64,000 nt of DNA from Holothuria scabra (lineage: Eukaryota > Echinodermata > Holothuroidea > Aspidochirotida > Holothuriidae). The translations under genes and the position numbers were made by a program. Below the pieces are notes generated by a model that was not told the origin of the DNA, ran no database searches, and saw only the letters and a program-made list of their open reading frames with translations. Location of the stretch: assembly GCA_037179385.1 (NCBI GenBank), contig CM074190.1, positions 4,292,284 through 4,356,283 of the forward strand. The letters are read 5' to 3'. This document shows, piece by piece, positions 11,130 to 23,100 of the stretch (its first letter is position 1; every line of letters begins with the position of its first letter).

Positions 11130-12830
11130 CATTGTTCAGTATCCTGATATCTAAGTTAAAATTACAAACTTATTATTACGTGATCTTTTTGAAAATGGTT
11201 AATTCTCTTCTTAGTAAAAGTGATCGTGTTTTGCCATCTTCTGATTCCACTTATGCCTTATGCAATCAATTTTCTAAGTTTTTCTCTTATGAAGTCACAA
11301 AAATAAGGGAAGGTTTCAATGATTGTCCCCAGCCTGCTAATAGCTTTGTGGTAGCAAGGTCTAATGATGGCTCTTCTCATACTAATCCTCATTTTGAATT
11401 ATAGTCTGAATTTTCCTTGGTTTCTATTGATGAAATTACTAGGATATTGAAAGGTTGTAACAGGAAGTCTAGGGTAATTGATCCAATCCCGACTTGGTTG
11501 TTGAGGGACACCGTTGAGGCTTTTCTTCCAATTTTTTCACGCATCATTAATAAATCACTGAGTCTGGTGTTTTTCCGGAATTGCTCGGTAGCGCTGTCAT
11601 ATCTCCTGTGATCAAGAAACCATCTCTTGATCGCAATATTCTTAAGGATTACAGACCTGTGTCTAATATATTGTTTCTGTGCAAGGTTCTGGAGAAAGTT
11701 GTTGCAAAGCAACTTAAGATTCATATTCAGGCTAATAACTTGGATGAAGTGTACCAGTCAGCTTATAGGTCAAATTGTAGCACAGAAACTGCATTACTAA
11801 AAGTTAAGTCTGATGTGTAGGGTGCTGTGGACAGGGGGGAGGTGGTTTTCATTGTCCTCCTTGATTTGTCTACAGCATCCGATGCAGTTGATCATGAACT
11901 GTTGCTTCAATGTCTTTATGATAACTTTGGTGTAACTGGTAATGCACTCCGGTGGTTTGAAAGCTATTTGAAAAGTAGAACGTGTTATGTGAACATCAAC
12001 GGTGTCTCTTCTGATCAAAGTAGGTTGTTGTTTGGGGTACCACATGGTTCAATTTTGGGACCTCTTTTGTACAGTATGTAATGTATACTCAACCAATGGG
12101 TAGCATAATGCAATACCATAATGTGAATTTTCACTCTTATGCTGATGACACTCAGCTCTATATATCATTCAATCCTAACATATCTAGTGAGGCAGAATTA
12201 GCCTCAAGTGCATAAATTGCAAGACTGTATTTCGGACATTATGTTGTGGATGAATTCAAATAAGCTTAAATTAAATAATGACAAAACTGAGTTTTTTATA
12301 GCTGGTACAAAACAAAGTCTCCAAAAACTTCCTTCACTACATTTAGAAGTTGGACCCAGTCATATTATCCCTCTAGTGAAATTCGTAATTTAGGAATTAT
12401 GTTTGATTCAAACTTTAAAATGATGAAACAGGTCACTGGTTACCTATTCGCAAAAGAATCCAATTTAAAGTTTGTTTATATGTTTACAAATGTTTGAATG
12501 ATGTGGGTCCTGCCTATCTCTCTAATATGCTCCAAAGGAAAACCACACCTTTATCTGGCCCTGTTACTAGGTCTGCGATGGACGGGGCCCTACTCCTCAT
12601 ACCTCCTTCCAAGAAGCGAGTAGGTGAGGAGGCCTTTTCCATTGCAGGTCCTATGTTATGGAACTCTCTACCTCCTCACATGCGGAATTCCAAATCTGTT
12701 GCGCTGTTCAAAAAACAGCTTAAGACTTACTTAGTTGATTGTGTTTTGCTGGTATTATTTTTCTTGGTGTCTTAGCGCATTGATCATATGGAATTTGCGC
12801 TTTATAAAAGTTTGTATTTATGTATCTTGC
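11130..12830 (+). mobile_element. Decayed CR1/L2-type LINE, RT and 3' end
   Basis: A reverse-transcriptase reading frame broken by stops (TAG at 11402, TAG at 11818, TAA near 12079) and several frameshifts (about 11580, 12070-12081, 12200). Recognisable blocks in order: fingers block IDEITRIL / DPIPTWLL, KDYRPVSN-ILFLCKVLEKVV, QSAYRSNCSTETALL, VLLDLSTASDAVDHELLL, WFESYLKSRT, GVPHGSILGPLL, the catalytic YADDTQLY (12138-12161), NKLKLNNDKTEF, and the 3'-terminal NDVGPAYLS ... AGPMLWNSLPPHMRNS ... FKKQLKTYL. The 3' tail GCGCTTTATAAA fits CR1/L2. Between about 12412 and 12430 the frame jumps from RNLGIMFDS to the (H)WLPIRKRIQFK block, so roughly one exon-sized piece is deleted. No endonuclease domain: 5' truncated. 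Dead copy. Confidence 0.88.
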
Positions 12831-15297
12831 TGCCTCTGTGTGCTAACCATTCCCTATAACTCAGCTGAAACACTTTTTCCAAAGTCCTCCTGACCCTCTG
12901 GCAAAGGGCCGTTCGGGAGAACCAAACTTGAAACTACTTCCAGAAGAAGGCAACACTTAACCAATGCAAAGGCCTTCTATGCAAGCCATTCCCTATAACT
13001 CAGCTATAACTCAGCTGTCCCCTGTGGTGAAGAGCCAAGGGGCAAAAACCAAACATTTACTCCCAGAGGAGTTCTGCTCCGTTAAGGAGCTAAATGTCCC
13101 AAATGGACAAGTACACCCTCTAAAGGGTAAACGTGTGGTCCTGCTCTAGACTGGCTGAATAGAACAGAAGCCACACCCTGAATTATGGTAGATATGACTC
13201 TCTGTGAATACCACCTAAATGAAAAGTAAACATTTGTAATAACAAGCCGGCAAAGTTGTTATCCTTTATGTAATATTTTACTTATATCAGTTGCATTTTC
13301 CCTTCACTTTCGTCCCATAGTTGTCTGATGACAGTTTCATACATTCCATTTGCTCAAATTAAGAATAAATATGCAATACATAAACTGTGTGATTAAATTT
13401 CTTTCAAGGGTTACTCTGCTGTTGTTACAAACTTTGCTCCACCTTTTTCCTGATGGAATGATCCAATATGGAATGAGTTAGACCTAGTGTTTGCAGTTGG
13501 TATCAAAATGAGGTTTCAAAAAAGGGTCCCTAGCACAACACCCCTCGGTGATTAGGCCTTCTCTTCTAAAGTCCTCCTGACTCTCTGGTGAAGAGCCATT
13601 TGGGAAAGAAAAGCATCACTCCTGAAGATGGATAAAATAGATCAACAATTTGTTCATGCTCTATTGGATACTGTTTATGCCTGAGAAATTTACAACTATA
13701 TCAGAGAGGTAGCGATCGCATTCACAAGTTCAAATCAAATAGACAAATATCAGAAATATGACAGCGAAAAATCTTTTTAAGAAAATAAATACTTTTTTCC
13801 ACCTTTGTCTTTTTCACATTACAATTTTGAATGTTTCAATTCAAAAAGCAATCCTGCTAACTCCACCTCCAAGCTGTTTGTGTTATATCTTACTAGTTAA
13901 AAATATCAACCAATCACATCCTTTGCTAAAAGTATTCTCTTGAATGTCTGAAAAATGATGTCACTGGTGTGAAATTTGCATCTAGTGTACAAGTGTGCCA
14001 ACACCCACGCTACCGTGGCCATATTAGGAAGTGTGTACCTAGGAGTACTATGTAGGTTCATTCATAAAACAACATGCCATTGAGGTTGGGACACCCTTCA
14101 AATTTGTGTCGGAAAGAAACTCTTCTTCCTAGGTGGGTAAATGGCACTATTTTGGTGCTCACAATATAAAGAAATTTTGCTTAGATTGTTATTTTACCCA
14201 AACAATTTTAGTGTTTGTAGTCGCATCTTAGTATTTCATACATAACACAAGGTTTTTTTTGCTTCGTGGTGAAGAATCAACCAACAATCCTAGTGTCTTA
14301 AATTATTTGTCAATATTGACAAAATCACTGCAGTCATATCTTAGCACTAAACATATAGTGGAAAAGTGTTCGTTTGCATAATGACACAATAAAACAGTAT
14401 GTCGGCCAATTCAACGCTTGAATTAAATCAAGGTTTGGTTTTTATTTCGGTATTCTCGAGGTAGCATGCTGTATTGAGTAGAAGATGCAACTTTGTATTT
14501 TAGGAAACAGTGTTGTAGTGTGAGTACGGAACATAAACACTTCTCACCCCTTTCATAATCCTCATAAACAATCATGGCAGTGAAACTCATTAATATGGTA
14601 ATCAACACAAAATATGGCAAAAATGGCCAATTTCTTGATATTGAATGTTCATAAAGTCACAAACACCTGTCCCCTGTCATATTGAGCACAATTTTGTTGA
14701 AGTTGGACTTAAATTTTGGTAGATTGTCAGCATTAGTCATAATTGATGCATTATTAATTATTCACCTGCTTGATATTAGCTGCACTATCTACATGTCATT
14801 AAAGCACACCACCATCACAACCTTTCAACATCTGGACCAAGCCAACTATTTGTCCTTCTTACAGACCAACATAGTTGCTTTAGCCAAACAGTGATTGATT
14901 TTAGAAATGTTATGTGTGACTACATGTGAGAATGCTGGGCAGGGTGAAGGTGGTGGAAAGTGTTAATTTAATTAACAATGAACAGTTCATTGGTTCACCT
15001 GTCCTGGTGTTTGTAAGCAAATAACAATAAACAAACCACATTTATCCAGAGAAAATTATCTTTCAAAATCTTTTTAAAGAGTTTTTGCCACTAACAGGTT
15101 TTGGATGTGTCCAAAAGTTGTTTTTGACAGCCTCTATAAACCGTGGTTGAAACCATGGTTTCAACCACCAGTGTCCAAAACCTGTGAGCCCTGTCAGGGA
15201 AAAGGAATATTTGTAGGCATTAGAAGCACAGCATTCAGGTTGATGGAAGTTTTTTATGCTACTGAACTCCAAAGACCTTGCCATCTTGTGGGTTTTA
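12831..15297. other. Intergenic, small dispersed repeats only
   Basis: CCATTCCCTATAACTCAGCT occurs at 12847 and 12987, and AAGTCCTCCTGACYCTCTGG-like words at 12880 and 13568, each followed by GAGCC(A/G)TTTGGGA-like sequence. No gene recognised. Confidence 0.5.
15143..15168. repeat. 26-bp perfect palindrome
   Basis: GTGGTTGAAACCA TGGTTTCAACCAC, 13-bp arms without loop, flanked by an imperfect outer pair (TTTTGGATGTGTCCAAAA-like at 15101 and GTGTCCAAAACCTG at 15171), suggesting a small foldback of about 80 bp. Confidence 0.75.
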
Positions 15298-15305
15298 GAA
15301 CTTAG

Positions 15306-15865
15306 TAGCCTGCGGAGCAGACTATGTAGTAGCCAAGAGATGGCGCTCTCTCAAAATTATAATACACCTCTCTACACAGAATAATATACAGAGTCTGCAA
15401 ACCTTCGTCCAGTTTCCATTTACAGGAATCCGGCATTTTGAGGGACGAATTAGTAAACATGAGATTGTCACGTGGTGCACGACACAAGTATGAATAGTGT
15501 ATTTTGGTACATACAACTGATACAACGAACGGCGCACGACCTAATTAGCTTTTGTAGGTGGAAAATGTGTACCAGGCCATATGTTCGATGCATAAATATT
15601 ACCTATTACACGAGATATAATTTAGTATTTTAATTTTTGTTGTGACGTCATATTTGGTGGTCGTAAATGAGATTCGCTAGAAAGTTGGCAGGCTATTGTA
15701 TACCGTAGTCATGCCATGTAACTTAGTAGTTGGAAACGTCGACTGTTCAACAGTGAAGCTGTTGAAAGACCGGTAGTATTATTTATAGTTAGGGAAAGTA
15801 AGATTTTTGATATTTGAATGAAGTAGTTGAAACTCAAACACAATAGCCTGCTCACAGCAGGCTAA
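15306..15865. mobile_element. TIR element (560 bp), TAGCCTGC termini, 8-bp TSD
   Basis: Target duplication GAACTTAG at 15298-15305 and 15866-15873. Termini TAGCCTGCGGAGCAGACTAT and, inverted, TAGCCTGCTGTGAGCAGGCT. Eight-base duplications fit hAT-type elements. It contains TGACGTCA (15643-15650), a palindromic CRE-type site, 1.4 kb before the first visible GFM1 exon. No coding frame recognised. Confidence 0.8.
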
Positions 15866-16525
15866 GAACTTAGTGACCTTACATGTCAACAGGTTCTGAC
15901 TGATTTAAAAGAAGGGTTAATCTAACTTTTTAAGTTAATATCATAGCCCCTTGTGCTCTTTAATTTATAGGAGGTGATCTTTTTGTGTTGATTCATACAT
16001 GTCAAAGACCATTTGGGATAACTAGAGCTCAAGAAGTATTTAAAACATTGTGATATCTCAAAAAGAAGATGTAGAAACTATAGAACCTCACATTTTTATT
16101 TAGTTGGGTAGCTGTGCTTTGTATTGAACATATACTGTAGCCTAACATAGTGTACAGTATGCAGTAGTTTTTGGAGGATTAGGTCATTTGGGATCACTTA
16201 AGTAAAGTCATTTGGGGTTACTTTCAAGAGTTAAATCAATGGAAACAGTCAAAGCTTGATATCTCCAAGAGGAAATCAATGAATAGCTCTTGGCAAATGG
16301 GTTATCCAAATTATGTCTGGTATTCAGTAGTACCAAATTTTTGAGAGCTGTAATCTCTGGTTCTGACTCTCGGCTGATCCTTTACCAGAGGGTCAAATGG
16401 AGGGGACTTAAAACAAAAGTAATCTTGGATGAAGACCATAACATAAAAGTTATTTACATCATATGTCAAGTATGAAATGTTTTTTTTTTATTGTGCTGGC
16501 AAACAAGTTACAATTATATTATTTT
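15866..16525. other. Region upstream of the first visible GFM1 exon
   Basis: The missing first exon and promoter of GFM1 may lie here or further upstream, but no ATG-bearing frame with a phase-0 donor could be picked out with confidence. No TATA box or CpG-rich stretch stands out. Confidence 0.35.
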
Positions 16526-17009
16526 GTACCTCAAGTCAAAAAATTAAAAAATATGTAATAAGCAGGACAAAAAGTGAATTCTAACAGTCCAACTCCCATC
16601 TTCACAGCACATTCCTGGCCTGAGATATAAAATATTGAAGTTTATTCACCTAAAACAAATTTTTCCATTGAGCAATAATTTATGACTTTCTTGTTGTACA
16701 ACTCACATAACCTGCTTTGTTTCCCTTTAAAATTAAAGATGTTTTTATGACCTTAAACACTTCCTGTTTGCTTGCATAGCATGTTGAACAGAGCGAGCTT
16801 AATTAATTACATCACCCCATTAGAGTTATTTGATATCACCCCTTGGTAAAAATATTGTTGTGCAATATACCATTTTCAGTTGAGTGAATAAACTTCAAGA
16901 TTTAATATCTCAGTTCAGGAATGTCCTGTGAAAATGGGAGTTGGACTGTTAGAATTCATTTTTGATGTTCTTTAAAATATATTTTTGAATTTTTTTACTT
17001 GAGCTACAC
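16526..17009. mobile_element. Foldback element, TACCTCAAGTCAAAA termini
   Basis: Long inverted arms: TACCTCAAGTCAAAAAATT with ATTCTAACAGTCCAACTCCC near the left end, and their complements (GGGAGTTGGACTGTTAGAAT, TTTTTTTACTTGAGCTACA) near the right. The spacer includes GCTTTGTTTCCCTTTAAAATT. A related copy is at 44544-45097. It ends about 55 bp before the first visible GFM1 exon. Confidence 0.8.
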
Positions 17010-17065
17010 TTTAAAGATGACAGGAACCATAAAACAAGTACTGTATGGCTTTCTTTTCATTTCAG

Positions 17066-17113
17066 ATTTGGCCGGCTGTATGCTGTCACTATGCCACAGT
17101 CACTGGTGGCAAG
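17066..17113 (+). CDS. GFM1: GFM1 exon, N-terminal linker (probable exon 2)
   Basis: Sixteen in-frame codons between an acceptor (TTTCAG) and a donor (AAG|GTAAAG), phase 0 on both sides, joining without a stop to the conserved exon at 18083. The residues are not conserved, as expected for the tail of a mitochondrial presequence, so support is the splice sites, phase and position only. The only ATG inside lies in another frame, so the initiator must be in an upstream exon. Confidence 0.6.
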
Positions 17114-20100
17114 GTAAAGTATTCAATTGTTATCCATTAACTGATATTTATACCATGTGATGTAACAACAACATTACAGAACTTACCAAGGTTCAAGAGT
17201 GTGTTCCTTTATTCCAGGTGGAGCATGATACAGGATGGAAGGTTTTACCAATAACCAATAGTTGTAAATAATATAACATAAATGTGAAGTGGCCTATCCT
17301 CATCAGTCATAAATGCAGCATCTTGCAAATTTTATTATTAATGATATTAGCTGATAGTTTGAACAAAGTTCACCCTTAGCCATTGTAAGTGATCAATTTA
17401 TGTTCAAATGAAATCAGTGTTTAAAGGGATCAATCAGAGTTTGACAGAGAATGTTAAACTTTTGTTCCAGCTCCTCATATTCCCTTCTGAATTGATTGTT
17501 TTCAAGAATATAACAGGTCTTGATTTTTAGAAAAATTTATGGATGTCCTTTGGGCAACCTTTCAACTAATTTTGGTCGTCCAAAAGGAGATTTAGTTGTC
17601 CAGAACATTTTTCTCTCAATTACAAAACAGTAGCCTAATTGTGTTCATGTATTGTTGGTCTTCAAGAATAAAGAGATGTAATGTTTGAGACACAGAAACA
17701 CTTGAAGTCTGAAACTACAATATGCTATAATGGAAAAAGTTGAAAGAGTTGATCAGTCAGCAGTATAACTTCTTTAATCTCAGAAAAAATGGCTGTCCAT
17801 TGGACAACCAACCTTTAACTTTTGGTTGCCTGTAGTGAATTTCAGTTGTCCTGGACATTCAGACAACCATGACAATCGAGTCCTGATATAAAAACATTAG
17901 AGAGGTCTTTCAGCTTAAAATAAATGTTAATTTTGTGTTTTATTCTGGTGACAATTTCTGAATATTTGTTTGTTAACAAAATTCATCTCAGGTGCAAAAA
18001 TAGGCAGCTGTCGTTTTCACAGAGTGTGAATTCAATTCAACCTATGGCTAACAAATGTATTTAATCCCTTTTTTTTTTCCAGGACGATGTCACCAAAATG
18101 AGAAATATTGGGATAAGTGCCCACATAGACTCAGGAAAAACAACAGTTACAGAAAGAATTCTTTTCTACAGTGGTCGGATTAAAGAAATGCATGAGGTAG
18201 GCCTAATGTTTGTTCCCATTCAAGAAGGTTTAGGGCAAAGCCATTTAAACTGCCAGTATTTCCAAGTCAATGTTACTCTTCATGTGTCCATCATGAATGT
18301 GCATACTGTAGAACTTTTAATGTATGAAGAGCTCTCCAGTAACAACCAGCCCTGTTAATGAGCAAATCCCCTTGGCAACATTAAGCTGTGCCTCGAGACC
18401 AGGGTTCTCGTTTTGGTGTGTCTGCGTGTCATAGACGCAAGGTTCTGTCTCTGGACATGCAGCTTATAAATTAGGCTTCTTCCCGCGCGTCCCGAGAAGT
18501 AAGCTTGGACACAAATAAATTTGGCCTCAGCCAGCTAATCCATATTCCTGGTCACGAAAAATTCTATGCGCTGATGCATGAGGCTTCCTTTTCAAAAGTT
18601 CTGGCTTCCATTCAAACTTTTACTAAAGCCTGTTTGGCTTCCCGATATCCCAAGAAAAACACATAAAAACACTGTGCAGTATGCATGTATATACACATGG
18701 CCTTATGCCCCATATCAGCATGGAGTTCACTGACAGTCAGAACCAAATGCTATGACCCTGGTGTAACCTGATACAGAACTGGATTGATGTTATACTACAA
18801 ACCAGGCAACCTGAAAAATGTATTGCTTGCTGTGCTGTGAAGGGGCGGGGCTTATTGCTTCATTCACAGTGCACCATTCTAAGGAACGCTCTCTCAGAAA
18901 ACACATTGACTTAACTGTGTGGTTTTATCGCTTCAGATCCCTATACAAAACTAACGTAATTTAACGAAATGTCTGACCAAGGTTTTGTAAACACTTTCCG
19001 TGACAGATAAAAATGTACTTAAATTGAAGAACAATGTATTGCTTACCAATGAGAAATTTATAAGTTTCCAAAATAGGTAATTCGGTAAAAAACATTGGAC
19101 CAAATACTGCATTTCTGTAAAGAGATACCCATCTTAGTATAAGTCGTGGGTACTCGTAAGACTCAAGGAATCTTTAGCTACACTGTTACAGTAGTAATTC
19201 TGAGGGCTGGGCGGGTAATGTATGGGGAATCACAACAAACTTCCTAGCGACAAGTAGACTTTGGGAATCCCTAGCCCGATGGACAAGTAATAAAAAAATA
19301 AATTTATTGAAGCCTGCCTTTTAGGGAAACAGTATTTTTGTCACAGTGTGATCTGTCTACAGTAGAGGCACTTTTCTTCTGGAGCTATAAATTATCCATT
19401 GACCCTGAAATTTGTACTCTATATTTCATTGTAAGTAAGGGTGTACCAGATTTCAAATCCGGCCGGAATTTGGCCGGATTTGGGGATTTTTCCAAATCAG
19501 GCATCCGGCCGGATTTTGTCTTGAATCCAGCCGGATTTGCCAGATTTGTGGGTAAGCTATACAATACAACTTAATTTACTACAGGACTTAATAAAATGTC
19601 ATAAAATGCTAAAGACTTAGATGGGAGAGTGCTACTAATATTTCAAGATCTAGCTATAGGGTGCTATCAGTAGTTGCAAACTTTCTAATTTGATAAAGGG
19701 ACTAAGTCACCCCCCCCCCCCCATTCAGTACTTAATGTATGTTGTAAAGTTATGCGTAAAAGGTCAGAGTGATTTAAAATATTTTGTGAAGCAGTGTCAA
19801 TGAATCAACCCACAGCTTATCAAATCCAAAAATACTTTACTTCTCTGGTGCTCTTTTCAAGTTGATGTACAGAAGTTCGTTGCTGGATTTATAGTGATTC
19901 TGGGCAATATATTCAAAAACCATCAGAAAAGATGTCAGATATCAAATTTTCTGAGCCAAAATGCAATCGGAGTTGATGGAATCAACAAAACTTACAGTAC
20001 CTGGTTTCAGAGTCCATGAACCTGCTACTCACCTCCTATTTACATGTAATTCTGAAACTTGCCTGCGAGCACTTTCTGGCAATAAGTCATTAGGCACAAA

Positions 20101-23100
20101 TGCACTCTCAAGAAGCAGAGGGCTACATGTTAGCTCTTCTTCTCTCCTCTTTCCCGTCTTTAAGCTCAGACTTGTCCTGACACAGTGGAGTGAAAGCTAC
20201 TAGGTGTACGAGGTGTGTACCAAGGAAGATGTGAACTACAAAAACTCAACTGGCAAGTTGCAAGTAGAGAAGAAGAGTTATCACATTGCCCTCTAGTTTA
20301 GAAGGTGCTATCCCGGTGCCAAATGACTGATGCCAGATGCTGCTTGCAGGCAAGCTGGGGAATTACATTAATAGGAGGTGATGAGGGGCGGCATTGACTT
20401 ACAGGTCAACCAAGAAGGGTTTCATTCAGTAATACCAACTTTAAAAAAAATCCAGTCTAGTGTCCAAAATCAGTCTTGACATGGTGATGGGAATCAAGTA
20501 TTTTGTCAAGTATTTTTTTTACTGAGGCCTTTTAGCTGTTTTTCTAACAAATCTTCCAATCATGTTAAAATCCTTACTTGTCAACTAAAATAGTGCAAGT
20601 AATGGTGGCAGTATAAATAGTGTCAGTGATTCCTTGACTATTAAATTTAGCTTTGCAATTAACTGATAAAAAAACCGATGAAATATATTGCCAATGACTG
20701 ATAGGCCTACAGTACATCGAGAAAATTTCACATTACTTAGCACAGTCCTGTATCCTATAGTATGGTCCTTTGACAGTTAGACAACTTCCTGAGATGATTC
20801 CTACCTATGTAATTGGCCATCAACAAATACATGACCCCTACACTGTTACTAGCATGATTACCACCACTTTGCATGTACAGTATGTAGCATAGGTTTTATA
20901 CTGAAATCTTCTAAACCAAAACTTTACATGCATTGAATCACCTTATGAATTGTAATTGGTTACTTTTATAATTGTAATTGATTCCTTTTCAATTTGGATA
21001 TTGACTGTCAATATTTTCATAATTTAGTCCCTTAATTTGCATGGACAGACATTCATGAAATCATTTCAACATGTTGCATGTCAAGCTTTAAAAGTGTCAG
21101 CTAAGTGTTCAAAATACATCTTGATTTTATCCCTCACTGAACTGAACCCTTGGGCATCTCATTCAGGGTTGGTACTGTATGTACAGTATGAAGTAACATT
21201 TTGTTAATTAGCCCAACCATTCATGAAACAAGCCACATCACAAAACCTAAATTAGACATGAACAATACCAAAACTCTGCTCACAAATAAAATGGACATAA
21301 CACAGCTCCTGACCACTGCTATTTACTGATGGTGGCTAACTGGCTAATACAGATATAGGCTAGAGGTCAAAAGACCTGCATCCACTGAGGCTCATAAGGT
21401 CCCTACCAGTAGGTTCCTGTTCTTTCATTTGACTAAATACGGCAAATCCGGCCGGAATTTCAGTTGAAATCTGGCAAATCCGGTTCCGGCCGGATTTTAA
21501 AATTCCAAATCTGGTGCACCCCTGATCGTAAGAGTAGATTAGGTAGTTTATGGCCATATATTTGGAATATTTGTAGCTTTTTGACAAGCTTAATTTAAAT
21601 ACTAGTAAAAAAAGAGCCTTATTCTAAACAGTCCTAGTTCAATAAAAGCACCGTGTAGTTTCTGGCGTTTATACCCAAAAGTAAACCAGGGAATTATCCC
21701 TGCTAGTAATCTGAATGTAAAGTAGGCATCCTGAAGACCCATTGCCAGGTATAGTAACACCCTTGCAGCCAGTAAGATATTCAGACTTAAAAAAAAATTA
21801 CCAAGTGTCCCGTAACCTCCTTGTCTTTCCCTCCAACTATCACACTCTTTCATAACAAAACTAGTTGAATATTCATTGTCACATGTCAGAATAAACAATG
21901 AAATTATTAATATTTAAAATAGCAAAGTCAGTAATAATACTGCTTTTTATAGATGAGACACTTTTCGCCATTGATAAATTTTTTGTTACTTTTGGAATTC
22001 ATACAGGTCAAAGGTAAAGACAATGTTGGAGCTACGATGGATTCCATGGAATTGGAAAGACAGAGAGGAATCACAATTCAGTCAGCTGCTACATGTATCT
22101 CATGGAATGACCATCATATTAATATAATTGACACACCAGGTAGGCCTTTTCAGTAACCATGACATTGCTGATATCAAGGTATCCAGTTAAATAGTTAAAT
22201 ATGATGTCATACTCTGGTCAGTTCCTTGTTTTTCAAAAAGTGGGCTTAATGGTTCATACATATTCTATCAACTCTTTGCTCTGCTCTTTGACAGAGTTGT
22301 GATATTGATACTATGAGTGCATCCTGAGAAAGGGAATTTTGGAAACCTGATTTGCGCTATAGTATCCCCCATCAGTTTAAGTATAGAAGAAGGATTAAAG
22401 GTAAAAAAAAAACATTGGCCATTTATGTGAATTTTTGACACCACACCTGTTTGCTACAAGTTACCCTTTGTGGAAACTGTTTCCACTTCCATTGCTCACC
22501 AAACATGAAAATGAAAGGAAAGACCAGAGAATGCCATGTATTTGATCCTCTTCAATATATCCATATATTTCCCAAAGTGTAGTTCTGGACTGTTCTTTTT
22601 AAGCCACAATCAGAATTTGTTTTTACAACTTTTTGCAACTTAAGTAATGTATCATATTTGTACATTGATTTCAACTATCAAAATATGATCCTTGGTCATG
22701 GTCTAATGTCTTGATTTGTTTTTGCAATGTAGTGGAAGCTATCTAGCCATGCATCTGTTTGGAATTATTTTACCCAATGAATATTCAGAAGTTTGATGTT
22801 TCTTCTAATCTCAAAGACCTCTGCAACCTTTCAACGTTTTGGTAAACAATCACTTCAGCAGGAAAACACAGTGGTGCTGCATCAAAATGTTAGTATTCAA
22901 AGTCAAACTATGAGTGCCCCTTTAAATGTGATGTTGCTTCATATTTATTTATTTTGATATATTTTACCAGGCCATGTTGACTTTACTGTGGAGGTTGAAA
23001 GGGCTTTGAGGGTTTTAGACGGAGCCATTTTGGTTCTTTGTGCTGTTGGAGGTGTACAGAGTCAAACACTAACAGTCAACAGACAGATGAAAAGGTACCA

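Noticed and set aside
15667..15710. ATG-AGA-TTC-GCT frame as GFM1 first exon with a basic presequence
   Set aside because: It lies inside a TIR element and has no phase-0 donor before its stop at 15706.
16290..16475. Open frame upstream of the first visible GFM1 exon
   Set aside because: It has no ATG start, no suitable donor in phase 0, and no resemblance to GFM1 N-termini.
18402..18500. Another hAT terminus (CCAGGGTTCTCGTTTTGG)
   Set aside because: No inverted partner or target duplication could be found in the following 1 kb.
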